From: Myxococcales bacterium
GTDB lineage: Bacteria; Myxococcota_A; Bradymonadia; UBA7976; UBA1532
Direction of reading: 5' to 3'
NCBI GenBank assembly: GCA_020633435.1
Contig: JACKDP010000008.1
Location: forward strand, 62,001-126,000
DNA: 64,000 nucleotides
Shown: positions 7,729 to 17,519 of the stretch, piece after piece
Layout of the letters: each line of letters starts with the position of its first letter
Position numbering within the stretch: the stretch's first letter is position 1
The notes under the pieces: model-generated
Seen by the model: only the letters and a program-made list of their open reading frames with translations
Database searches by the model: none
What the model was told of the DNA's origin: nothing
Translations under genes and position numbers: made by a program

Positions 7729-7757
7729 AACGTACCGGGGCCTCAAGGGAGTGTCAA
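7729..7757 (-). promoter_or_regulatory. Sigma-70-type promoter of the small ORF
   Basis: Minus-strand TTGACA (7757-7752), a 17-base spacer and TACGTT (7734-7729). The -35 is a perfect consensus match, the best in the window. Predicted 5' leader of about 25 bases to the ATG at 7698, containing the Shine-Dalgarno. Confidence 0.7.
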
Positions 7758-7844
7758 GGGTCCGTCGGCCTGTTTCTGTTGTTCGCGGTGTTTTTTTCGG
7801 GGCCGTGCGCTACGATCACCGCGGCACCACCGGAGGGACCCCGC

Positions 7845-9377
<1,533 letters not shown>

Positions 9378-9381
9378 CGGG

Positions 9382-11073
9382 CTACTCGGGCTCCTCGGCC
9401 GGGGCGTCGGGGGCCTCCGGGGCCTCTTCTTCCATGGCCCGGCGCGCCTCGCGCTCGGCCTGCTCCCGGCGGCCCAGCGCGCCGAAGCGCAGCGTCCCCG
9501 TCGCCCCGACCCCCAGCAGCGCCATCGTCGGGATGAGGTCCCCGTCGAGGGTCAGGCCGTGCCGATCCAGGCCCAGCCGCAGGCTCACGTACGGGCCCAG
9601 GTCGGCGGCGCTGATGGCGGCCACCAGGGGGCCCGCGCCCTGCGCCTCGAGCTGGGTCTTCAGGCCCGCCGAGGAGAGCACGAGGCCCGCGATGACGTCC
9701 CCGTCGAGGGCCTTCGCGGCGGCCGTGCCCTTCAAAGACGCCCCGCCCTTGCTGCGCTGCACGGCGGCCTCGAAGACCGCGGGGGACGAGGCCAGCACCA
9801 TCACGTCGTCTACCCGCGCCAGCACCACCTCGAACGGGGGCACCGGCAGCGTGCGCACCTGGACGCCGGCCAGGGTCTTCTTCTGGAGCTTCGGGCCCTC
9901 GGCCCCCAGGTTCTCGGCCACCGCCTCCATCCGCCCGGACAGGCTGTCCAGCAGCTTGTCGGCCTTGGACGAGGCGCTGGCCAGGACGAGCCACTCGGGG
10001 GACCCGCCCGGGGTCGGCATGCCCGCCGCCCCGACCACATGGCCCCCGAAGCCCTCGGCCAGCTCGTCCCAGGCGAAGCCCGCCACCATGGCGAAGCCCA
10101 GCTTGGCCATGCCCATCTGGCTGCGGGCCTCGGCCGGCACGGTGGGCGGCAGCAGCGCCTGCACCCCGGTGAACAGATCCTTGATGTTCACGCTGGCGCG
10201 GACGGCGGCCCAGCCCTCGGCCGGGATCCAGGCCGAGAACGTCGGCGCCGACCCGGGGGGCTCGAGCACCTGGCGCAGGGCCTCGACGCCCTTCTCGGTG
10301 GCGACCCAGTGCAGGCCCGAGCCGCCGGGGCCGGCGTAGAGCGCCCAGCCCGGGAAGAGATCGGCGTAGAAGCGGACGGTCTTCGCCATGTCGCCGTCGC
10401 CCGGGGGCGCCAGGCGGGTGGTGTCGACGAAGACCGTGGCCCGCGGGCCCGGCTTCGCCTCGTCGAAGCTCTGCTTGAACGTGCCCACCTCGGCCAGGGA
10501 GGGCCCCTGCCCGGCCAGGAAGGCCGAGAAGCCGTCGCGGATGGCCGCCTCCGCCGGGGTGAACGCCGTCAAATCGCCCTTGTTTCCGAAGAGATAGCGC
10601 CGATCACCGATGGTGAGCTCGGCGGGCTTGCCCTCGGTGATGGTGGGCTTCACGCCGGCGATCTTCTCGGCCCAGGCCAGCAGCTTCGCCTGGTCGGCCA
10701 CCTTCATCAGGACGATGGGCTGATCGCCCACCCGCACGTCGCGCACCACGGCGAGGCCGCCGAGCGGATCGACGCCGATGCTCTGCCAGCCCTCCGCCGT
10801 GCGGGGATCGAACCCCGCCTGGGTGACCAGCACGGCCGGATCGGCCAGGGCCGCGGCCTCGGCCGGGAGGGCCGCGCGGACCTTGTCGACGCGGGCCGCC
10901 AGGGCGCTGACCAGCGCCGGGGCCTCCTCGATGGCCAGGAAGCCGACGGTCGACCCGGCCTCCAGCCGGGTGGCCAGGGCCGGCGGCGTGCCGCCCCCGC
11001 CCCGCAGGAAGAACCACCACCCCGCCCCCGCCGCGATGGCGAGCACGATCAGCACCAACAAGACCTTGCGCAT
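9382..11073 (-). CDS. Membrane-anchored hypothetical protein, DUF3352-like
   Basis: A 563-residue protein with one N-terminal membrane anchor (about residues 3-25, LLVLIVLAIAAGAGWWFFL) and a long outer domain, ending in a Glu/Ala/Pro-rich tail. Repeated segments of the type GGLAVVRDV, ATVFVDTTRLA and MVLASSPAVFEAAV resemble DUF3352-type proteins, where each repeat reports a predicted beta-alpha unit. No catalytic motif is visible. Two ATGs follow GGAGGT directly; the second (11073) has the better spacing. It converges with the DUF362 gene with only 4 bases between stops. Confidence 0.6.
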   Translation of the reverse strand: MRKVLLVLIVLAIAAGAGWWFFLRGGGGTPPALATRLEAGSTVGFLAIEEAPALVSALAARVDKVRAALPAEAAALADPAVLVTQAGFDPRTAEGWQSIGVDPLGGLAVVRDVRVGDQPIVLMKVADQAKLLAWAEKIAGVKPTITEGKPAELTIGDRRYLFGNKGDLTAFTPAEAAIRDGFSAFLAGQGPSLAEVGTFKQSFDEAKPGPRATVFVDTTRLAPPGDGDMAKTVRFYADLFPGWALYAGPGGSGLHWVATEKGVEALRQVLEPPGSAPTFSAWIPAEGWAAVRASVNIKDLFTGVQALLPPTVPAEARSQMGMAKLGFAMVAGFAWDELAEGFGGHVVGAAGMPTPGGSPEWLVLASASSKADKLLDSLSGRMEAVAENLGAEGPKLQKKTLAGVQVRTLPVPPFEVVLARVDDVMVLASSPAVFEAAVQRSKGGASLKGTAAAKALDGDVIAGLVLSSAGLKTQLEAQGAGPLVAAISAADLGPYVSLRLGLDRHGLTLDGDLIPTMALLGVGATGTLRFGALGRREQAEREARRAMEEEAPEAPDAPAEEPE

Positions 11074-11154
11074 CATACCTCCAGGCTGGCGGCGCCTACG
11101 GTCGCACGTTTCGCGCGCGCTCGCAGCGCCCTTCGCGCCCGGCCGGCCGACGCG

Positions 11155-11616
11155 TCAGGGGTGGGCGTGCCCGCCGGGATGCTCGCCCTTGGGGCCGCCC
11201 GGGTGGTGGTCGCAGGCGGCGGCCGGCGTGCCCGCCGCCGCGCCCATCTTGAGCAGGTGCACGAGCAAGACGAGGTCCTCCTTGCCCGCCGGGACGATCT
11301 TGTGCCTCGCCCCCGGGGCCACCAGCACCACGTGGTCGGCCGCGAGGGGATCGGCCTGATCGCCGGTGTGCAGCGTGCCCTTGCCGGCGAGGGCCTGGAC
11401 GGTGATGGCCGTGGGCACCGCGTGATCGGCCAGCTCGGTGCCGCCCCGCAGGGTGATGCGCACGAGCTTCACGAAGGGGGTGTCCAGCAGCGCCTCGACC
11501 TGCTTGGGGGCGTCCGAGGCGCCACCCGGGGTCAGCACGACGTCATGGGTGGGGCAGGCGCTCGCCGGCGCGGCGGCGAGCAGCAGGGCCAGCAGGGGCC
11601 AGCAGCGGGTCAGCAT
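11155..11616 (-). CDS. Secreted cupin-fold protein
   Basis: A 153-residue exported protein (signal peptide 1-20, ASA-C). The centre resembles a small single-domain cupin: TELADHAVPTAITVQALAGKG and ADHVVLVAPGARHKI are the two cupin-type strands with His residues that could hold a metal. The C terminus is His/Gly/Pro-rich (HHPGG, GGHAHP), another possible metal site. Its ATG overlaps the TetR stop by one base (TGATG), so it is translated together with that regulator. It may sense or buffer a periplasmic ligand, which is inference. Confidence 0.7.
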   Translation of the reverse strand: MLTRCWPLLALLLAAAPASACPTHDVVLTPGGASDAPKQVEALLDTPFVKLVRITLRGGTELADHAVPTAITVQALAGKGTLHTGDQADPLAADHVVLVAPGARHKIVPAGKEDLVLLVHLLKMGAAAGTPAAACDHHPGGPKGEHPGGHAHP

Positions 11617-12191
11617 CAGGAGCTCCTCTTATCAGCGCCGCGCAGCAGGCGGCTCACATGGGACCAGACAGCGTCGGGATCGGCGGCCGGGTCGAGGGCG
11701 GCGCCGCGCATGGCGCCCATGACCGTCCACTGCAAGACGTCGACCGGGACGTCCTGGCGCACGAGGCCCGCGGCCCGAGCCTCGGCCAGGCAGGCCCGCA
11801 GGAACAGGCGCGACCGGCTCAGGATGCCCAGGACGCGGGGCCGGTCGGCGGGGTCGGCCGCCTCCACCAGGCGCTCGTTGAACGCCAGGCGCAGGATGAC
11901 GGGGCGGGCCCGCAGGAGGGCCTGCCGGTGGGCGAAGAAGCCGGCGAGGCGGGCCAGCGGATCCGCCTCGGGTCGGTCCAGGCTCTCCGCCAGGCACGCC
12001 TCGAACCGGTCAACGGCGGCGGCGACGATGGCCGCCTTGTGGGGAAAGTGCCGAAACAGGCTCGCGTCGCGCAGGCCGACGGCGCGCCCGAGGGCGGCCG
12101 TGGTGAGGGCGGCCGTTCCCCCCTCGGCCAGCAGGGCGAGGGCGGCCTCGGCGATCTGGACCTGGCGCTCGGCGGCGGGCAAGCGGGCCAC
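11616..12191 (-). CDS. TetR-family transcriptional regulator
   Basis: A 191-residue regulator. The N-terminal HTH is typical: QIAEAALALLAEGG, then TTAALGRAVGLRDASLFRHF followed by HKAAIV (about residues 10-55). The C-terminal ligand domain is all-helical and not specific enough to name a ligand. Start is GTG 12191 with GAGGAGG 6 bases upstream. An 18-base perfect palindrome lies directly upstream, so autoregulation is likely, and the divergent carboxylase gene begins about 160 bases beyond it. The cupin gene is translationally coupled behind it. Confidence 0.85.
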   Translation of the reverse strand: MARLPAAERQVQIAEAALALLAEGGTAALTTAALGRAVGLRDASLFRHFPHKAAIVAAAVDRFEACLAESLDRPEADPLARLAGFFAHRQALLRARPVILRLAFNERLVEAADPADRPRVLGILSRSRLFLRACLAEARAAGLVRQDVPVDVLQWTVMGAMRGAALDPAADPDAVWSHVSRLLRGADKRSS

Positions 12192-12209
12192 GGGACCTCC
12201 TCGTCAAAA

Positions 12210-12227
12210 CTAGCGAATACTCGCTAG
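12210..12227. promoter_or_regulatory. Palindromic operator upstream of tetR
   Basis: CTAGCGA-ATAC-TCGCTAG: perfect 7-base arms around a 4-base spacer, size and position typical of TetR-family operators. It lies 19 bases before the tetR GTG and overlaps a possible -10 (GAGTAT on the minus strand, with TTGATC 17 bases further up). It is the only such palindrome seen between the two divergent genes. Confidence 0.7.
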
Positions 12228-12389
12228 CCATGGCGTCGAGATCAAGCCCCCTGGCGCAAGTCCGCCACTTTGTTCATGATCTGCACCGCGGCGGGGCAGG
12301 ACCCGGGCCTCGCCCCCGGCCAGCCCGCGCGGGGCTTGCGGCCGGGGGGCCGGTTCTGCGATGCCAGGGGGTCGCTTGCTGGAGTTGCC

Positions 12390-15300
12390 TTGAAGCGCAT
12401 CGGCATCGTGAATCGCGGCGAGCCGGCGGTCCGGTTCCTCGACGCCCTCGCCGAGCTGGCCCACGAGCGGCCCGACGCCCCGGAGGCCGTGGCCCTCTAC
12501 GTCACCGCCGACGCCCGCTCCCTCTACGTGCGGCGGGCCCCTCACGCCGTGTGCATCGGCGAGGGCCGCGCCGCCTTCCTGGACGCCGAGAACGTGCTGG
12601 CCGGCCTGCGGGCCGGGGGCTGCGACGCCGCCTGGCTGGGCTGGGGCTTCGCCTCGGAGGACGCCCCCTTCGCGGCCACCCTCGAGGCCGCCGGCATCAC
12701 CCTGCTCGCCCCGCGGGCCGAGACGATGGCCGCCCTCGGCGACAAGATCCGCGCCAAGCAGGTGGCCGAGGCCCACGGCGTGCCCGTCGCCCCCTGGGCC
12801 ATCGTCGAGGACGCCGCCCAGGCCCGCGTCGAGGCGGAGCGCATCGGCTTCCCCCTGCTGGTCAAGGCGGCGGGGGGCGGCGGCGGCCGGGGCATCCGGC
12901 CGGTGGACGGCCCCGACCAGCTCGCCGGCGCCCTGGTCAGCGCCCGGGACGAGGCCCTGCGCAGCTTCGGCAGCGGCGCTCTGCTGCTGGAGCGCCTCGT
13001 CACCGGCGCCCGCCACGTCGAGGTGCAGGTGCTGGGCGACGGCGAGGGCGGCATCCTGACGCTGGGCGTGCGCGACTGCTCCCTGCAGCGCCGGCGCCAG
13101 AAGGTCATCGAGGAGTGCCCGTCCCCGGCCCTGCCCCCGGCGGTGGCCGCCGAGCTCGAGGCCGCCTCGGCCCGCCTGTGTGGCGCGCTGCGCTACCGAT
13201 CCGCGGGGACCGTCGAGTTCCTCTACGCCCCGGCCGACGGCCTCACCTGCTTCCTGGAGGTGAACACGCGCCTCCAGGTGGAGCACCCCATCACCGAGGC
13301 CGTGCACGGCGTCGACCTGGTGCGCGCCCAGATCCTGCTGGCCCTGGGCGAGCCCCTCCCGACCTTGCCCGGTCCCCGGGGCCACGCCATCGAAGCCCGC
13401 GTCACGGCTGAGGATCCGCGCAACGGCTTCGCCCCGGCGCCGGGCCGCCTGGAGCGCGTCGTCTGGCCCAGCGGCCCCGGGGTGCGGGTGGACGCCGGCT
13501 TCGCCGAGGGCGAGCTGCTCTCCCCCGACTTCGACCCGATGGTCGCGAAGATCATCGCCCACGGCCCGACGCGGGCGGTGGCCCTGGGTCGCCTGGCCCG
13601 GGCCCTGGAGCAGACGACGCTCGTGGTGCAAGGGGGGCAGACCAACCTCGACTTCCTGCGCTCGCTCATCGATCGCCCCGAGGTGCAGGACGGCACCGCC
13701 GACACCGGCCTGCTCGACCGCCTGCAGCCCGACGCCCCGCCGGGCGCCGCCGCGGCGGTGGCGATGGCGGCCATCGACCGCTTCGTCGCCGCCGGCGACC
13801 AGGCCGGCGCGGGAGCCGACCGCCACCGCGTCGACGTGGGCCAGGAGCTCTGGGTCTACCGGACGGGCGAGCACTGCTTCCGCCTCGTGTCCACCGAGGG
13901 CGCCCTCACCGCGCGCTGCTGGCCCGAGGGGCGCACCGGGGTGCAGCTCGAGCTGGATGGCCGCGTGCACCGCGTCGAGCGGGCCCCCGGAGACGTGACG
14001 TACGTGGTCGACGGCGTGGCCCACCGCGTCCAGGCGGCCGCCCGCGGGGTGGTCGTCGCCCCGTCCATGGCCGTCGTCCTCGCCCTGCCCCACCCCGTCG
14101 GCGCCGTCGTCGCGGCCGGCGAGACGGTCGCCCTGCTCGAGTCCATGAAGATGGAGGTCCGCGTCGACGCCGCCACCGCGGGGCGCGTGGTGGCCCTGCG
14201 CGTCCGGCCCGGCGATCAGGTGCAGCCGGGCCAGCCGCTGGTGATGGTGGAGCCCGAGGACGCGGCCCTGGCCCCGGCCAGCGGGCCCGCCCTGCCCTGG
14301 AGCCGCGAGCCCCCGCCGCCGGAGCGGGCGGCCATCCGCCTGACCACCGCGGTCATCGGCTGGGACATCGAGCCCGGCCGCTTCGAGTCGGATCTGGAGC
14401 GGCTCGACGGCCCCGGCTGCCTGAAGTTGCTCAACACCTTCGCGGACATCGCCGAGCTCTTCGAAGGTCGCTCGCGCAGCGAGTCCTGGCGGGGCAAGGC
14501 CGAGGTGATGACGCCGCGGCTGCTCCTCGACACGCTGCGCCGGCGCGGCCCCGACGCCCTGTCGCCCCGCCAGCGCACGCGGCTGCGCCGCGCCCTCGTC
14601 CACCACGGCATCGAGGATCTGGCCCCCTCGGAGCGGCTGGCCGACGCCCTGACGCGCATCCAGCGGGCCGGCGCCAACCGGGCCAGCACCATCCGGGCCG
14701 CAGTGGCCGCCCTCCAGGCCGCCGAGGCGGTGCCGCGACCGCTGCTCGACCGCCTGGCCGCCCTCGACCCGGCCCGGTTCGGCCCCGTCTGCGAGGCCGC
14801 GAGCCGCGTCCGCTACGAGCAGCACGAGCGCCCCGCCTACGAGCGCCTGACCCGCCAGGCCGACCTGGACGCCGAGGCGCTGCTGGCCGACCTGCGCTCC
14901 GGGGAGCCGGACTGGGCCGCCGTCGCCCGCGCGCCGCTCTCGGTGCTGGACGGCCTCGCCCCCCCCGCCGCCGAGGGCTTCGAGCCCGCCGCGGAGGCCG
15001 TGGCCCGCCGGCTCGAGGGCGACGGCCCCTTCATCCGCCTCACCGTCGCGGGCCTCCCCGCCTTCCGCGTCGGCCAGGGCCACCAGGCCGCCGTCGTCTG
15101 CACCACGGCACCCGACCTCATCCTCTGTGTTCTCGAGCACTTGCGTGGAGAACCTTCGTTCAGTCGGCTCACCCTGGTGGTGCCCGGCGGCGGGCCCCTC
15201 GACGCCCTCGTGGCCGATCTGGATCTGGGCGGCCGCCAGCCGTGGCGCGAGCTCTGCCTGCTCGTCCCCGGGCGGCCGCCGGCCATCCGCCGCCTGCTCC

Positions 15301-17519
15301 CCGACGGTCGCCTCCGCCCCCGCCTCGCCGACGTCCTGCCCCTCGAGGAGCGCCGCTTCCACCTGGAGCGCCTCGTCGACTTCGACGTGCAGCGGCTGCC
15401 CGCGGACGAGGAGGTGCTGCTGCTGCTGGCCGAGGCGCGGGACAACCCCGACGACCGCCGCCTGCTCGCCTACGGCGAGGTGCGCAGCCTCCAGGCGCAG
15501 CGCGGGCGCCGGCTCCAGCTCCCCCATGTGGACCGCGTCTTCCACGCGGCCGTCCGCGCCATCGAGGCCGCCCGCGCGACCCACGATCCGCGCCGCACCG
15601 TGCTGTGGAACCGGCTCACCCTGGTCATCGCGCCGGTGGTGCCCTGGGGCGTCGAGGTCATCCGCCGCTACATCACGCCCCTGGCGCCGGCGGGCGAGCA
15701 GATCGGCCTGGAGAAGGTCGTCCTGCGCGCCCGCTTCGCCGACGCGGCCCTGGCAGAGGGCGTGGGGCCCCTCACCGACATCTCCATCCACAGCGGCCAG
15801 GCCCACCGCCTCGAGATCACGGCCAACGACGCCAGCGTCGTCCCGCTGCGGCCGCGCACGGTCTACGAGTCGCGGGTCGTCGCCGCGCGGCGCCTCGGTC
15901 TGGCTCATCCCTATGAGATCATTGGTCTTCTGGAGCGCGGTGGCCGCCTTTGGCCCGGCCGCTTCGTGGAGTGGGACCTGGACGCCGCGGGGGCGGCGGT
16001 GCCGGTGGCCGGGCGCCCGCCGGGGCAGAACCAGGCGGGCGTCGTCTTCGGCCTGCTCGCCTCCACGCGCCAGGGCGAGACGCTGACGCGGGTGCTGCTG
16101 CTCTCCGATCCGACGGTGCGCATGGGGGCGCTGGCCGAGGCCGAGTGCCGGCGCGTGCTGGCCGCCCTCGACCTGGCCCGGACGCACGGCGTGCCCCTGG
16201 AGTGGGTGGCGGTGAGCTCCGGGGCCCGCATCGACTGGCACAGCGGCACCGAGAACCTGGACTGGACGGCCCGCGTCCTCGCCGAGATCGTCCGGTTCAC
16301 GCGGGCCGGTGGCGAGATCAACGTGATCGTGGCTGGCGTCTGCGTCGGGGCGCAGTCGTACTGGAACGCCGAGGCGACGATGATGATGCACTGCCGCGGG
16401 CTGCTCATCATGACCGACGCCGGCAGCATGGTGCTGACGGGCAAGCGCGCGCTGGACGCCTCGGGCTGCGTCTCGGCCGAGGACGAGCTGGCGCTCGGGG
16501 GCTACGCGGCCATCATGGGGCCCAACGGCCAGGCCCAGGCCCACGCCACCGACATCGCCACGGCCCTGCGGCTGCTCTACCGCTACTACGCCGCCACCTA
16601 CGTCGGGCCCGGCGCGCGCCGCGCGGCGCTGGCGCCGCCCCGCCACGACCGGGACGACCGGGACGTGGGGGCCTGGCCGTACCCGGCCGACCTGGACCAC
16701 GGCTTCCAGACCGTCGGCCAGGTCTTCAGCGACGCGTACAACCCGGGCCGCAAGCGCCCGTTCGCCGTCCGGCCGGTCATGGACGCCCTCATCGACCGCG
16801 GCCAGAAGCCCGTCGAGCGCTGGTCGGGCTGGCGCGAGGCCGAGGTCGCCGTGGTCTACGAGGCCCGCGTCGGGGGCTACGCCGCCACGGTCATCGGCAT
16901 CGACAACCAGCCGATGGAGCGGCTGCACGCCCCGGCAGGCGGCCCGGCCGCCTTCGCGGGTGGCACGCTGTATCCCCAATCATCTCGCAAGGTTGCGCGG
17001 GCCATCAACGCCGCGAGCGGGCGCCGCCCCGTGGTCGTCCTGGCCAACCTCTCGGGCTTCGACGGCTCGCCCGAGTCGCTCGCGAAGTGGCAGCTCGAGT
17101 ACGGCGCCGAGATCGGGCAGGCGGTCGTGGGCTTCGACGGCTGCCTCGTCTTCGTGGTGCTGTCGCGCTACCACGGCGGGGCGTACGTCGTGTTCTCCAA
17201 GGCCCTCAACCCGGGCCTGCGCGTCGCCGCGCTGGAGGGCAGCTTCGCCTCCGTCATCGGGGGGGTCCCCGCAGCGACCGTCGTCTTCAGCCGTGAGGTC
17301 AAGCAGCGGCTCGACCGGCGCGGGGGCGACGAGGCCGACCGGCCCGCCGTCATCAACGAGGTCGCGCGCGAGTACGACGCCGTGCACACCATCGAGCGCG
17401 CGCGACGCGTCGGCTCCGTCGACGACATCCTCGCCCTGAGAGATCTGCGCCCCTACGTCATCGCCCGCCTGGCCGACGACCACGCGCGCCACGCCGGTCA
17501 GTCGGTGACGGGCGCGTAG
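12390..17519 (+). CDS. Single-chain multidomain acyl-CoA (acetyl-CoA) carboxylase
   Basis: A 1709-residue biotin enzyme with all catalytic parts in one chain. Residues 1-440 are biotin carboxylase (ATP-grasp loop KAAGGGGGRGIR, EVQVLGD, FLEVNTRLQVEHPITE). About 520-630 is the biotin carboxyl carrier with SMKMEV and biotinyl-Lys587. About 640-1165 is a poorly conserved helical region resembling in position the central domain of eukaryotic ACC. About 1170-1709 is carboxyltransferase (RPPGQNQAGVV, SSGARI, NVIVAGVCVGAQSYWNAEA, YHGGAYVVFSK). It should carboxylate acetyl-CoA or a short acyl-CoA for lipid synthesis or assimilation. TTG 12390 follows GGAG by 5 bases. The 3' end overlaps the convergent ScfR gene by 22 bases. 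Confidence 0.85.
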   Translation: MKRIGIVNRGEPAVRFLDALAELAHERPDAPEAVALYVTADARSLYVRRAPHAVCIGEGRAAFLDAENVLAGLRAGGCDAAWLGWGFASEDAPFAATLEAAGITLLAPRAETMAALGDKIRAKQVAEAHGVPVAPWAIVEDAAQARVEAERIGFPLLVKAAGGGGGRGIRPVDGPDQLAGALVSARDEALRSFGSGALLLERLVTGARHVEVQVLGDGEGGILTLGVRDCSLQRRRQKVIEECPSPALPPAVAAELEAASARLCGALRYRSAGTVEFLYAPADGLTCFLEVNTRLQVEHPITEAVHGVDLVRAQILLALGEPLPTLPGPRGHAIEARVTAEDPRNGFAPAPGRLERVVWPSGPGVRVDAGFAEGELLSPDFDPMVAKIIAHGPTRAVALGRLARALEQTTLVVQGGQTNLDFLRSLIDRPEVQDGTADTGLLDRLQPDAPPGAAAAVAMAAIDRFVAAGDQAGAGADRHRVDVGQELWVYRTGEHCFRLVSTEGALTARCWPEGRTGVQLELDGRVHRVERAPGDVTYVVDGVAHRVQAAARGVVVAPSMAVVLALPHPVGAVVAAGETVALLESMKMEVRVDAATAGRVVALRVRPGDQVQPGQPLVMVEPEDAALAPASGPALPWSREPPPPERAAIRLTTAVIGWDIEPGRFESDLERLDGPGCLKLLNTFADIAELFEGRSRSESWRGKAEVMTPRLLLDTLRRRGPDALSPRQRTRLRRALVHHGIEDLAPSERLADALTRIQRAGANRASTIRAAVAALQAAEAVPRPLLDRLAALDPARFGPVCEAASRVRYEQHERPAYERLTRQADLDAEALLADLRSGEPDWAAVARAPLSVLDGLAPPAAEGFEPAAEAVARRLEGDGPFIRLTVAGLPAFRVGQGHQAAVVCTTAPDLILCVLEHLRGEPSFSRLTLVVPGGGPLDALVADLDLGGRQPWRELCLLVPGRPPAIRRLLPDGRLRPRLADVLPLEERRFHLERLVDFDVQRLPADEEVLLLLAEARDNPDDRRLLAYGEVRSLQAQRGRRLQLPHVDRVFHAAVRAIEAARATHDPRRTVLWNRLTLVIAPVVPWGVEVIRRYITPLAPAGEQIGLEKVVLRARFADAALAEGVGPLTDISIHSGQAHRLEITANDASVVPLRPRTVYESRVVAARRLGLAHPYEIIGLLERGGRLWPGRFVEWDLDAAGAAVPVAGRPPGQNQAGVVFGLLASTRQGETLTRVLLLSDPTVRMGALAEAECRRVLAALDLARTHGVPLEWVAVSSGARIDWHSGTENLDWTARVLAEIVRFTRAGGEINVIVAGVCVGAQSYWNAEATMMMHCRGLLIMTDAGSMVLTGKRALDASGCVSAEDELALGGYAAIMGPNGQAQAHATDIATALRLLYRYYAATYVGPGARRAALAPPRHDRDDRDVGAWPYPADLDHGFQTVGQVFSDAYNPGRKRPFAVRPVMDALIDRGQKPVERWSGWREAEVAVVYEARVGGYAATVIGIDNQPMERLHAPAGGPAAFAGGTLYPQSSRKVARAINAASGRRPVVVLANLSGFDGSPESLAKWQLEYGAEIGQAVVGFDGCLVFVVLSRYHGGAYVVFSKALNPGLRVAALEGSFASVIGGVPAATVVFSREVKQRLDRRGGDEADRPAVINEVAREYDAVHTIERARRVGSVDDILALRDLRPYVIARLADDHARHAGQSVTGA

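Noticed and set aside
12210..16979. 1589-codon minus-strand open frame opposite the carboxylase gene
   Set aside because: Composition is that of a reverse-complement shadow (Ala/Gly/Arg/His-rich, no domains) and it lies exactly antisense to a gene with clear motifs. High GC keeps stops rare.
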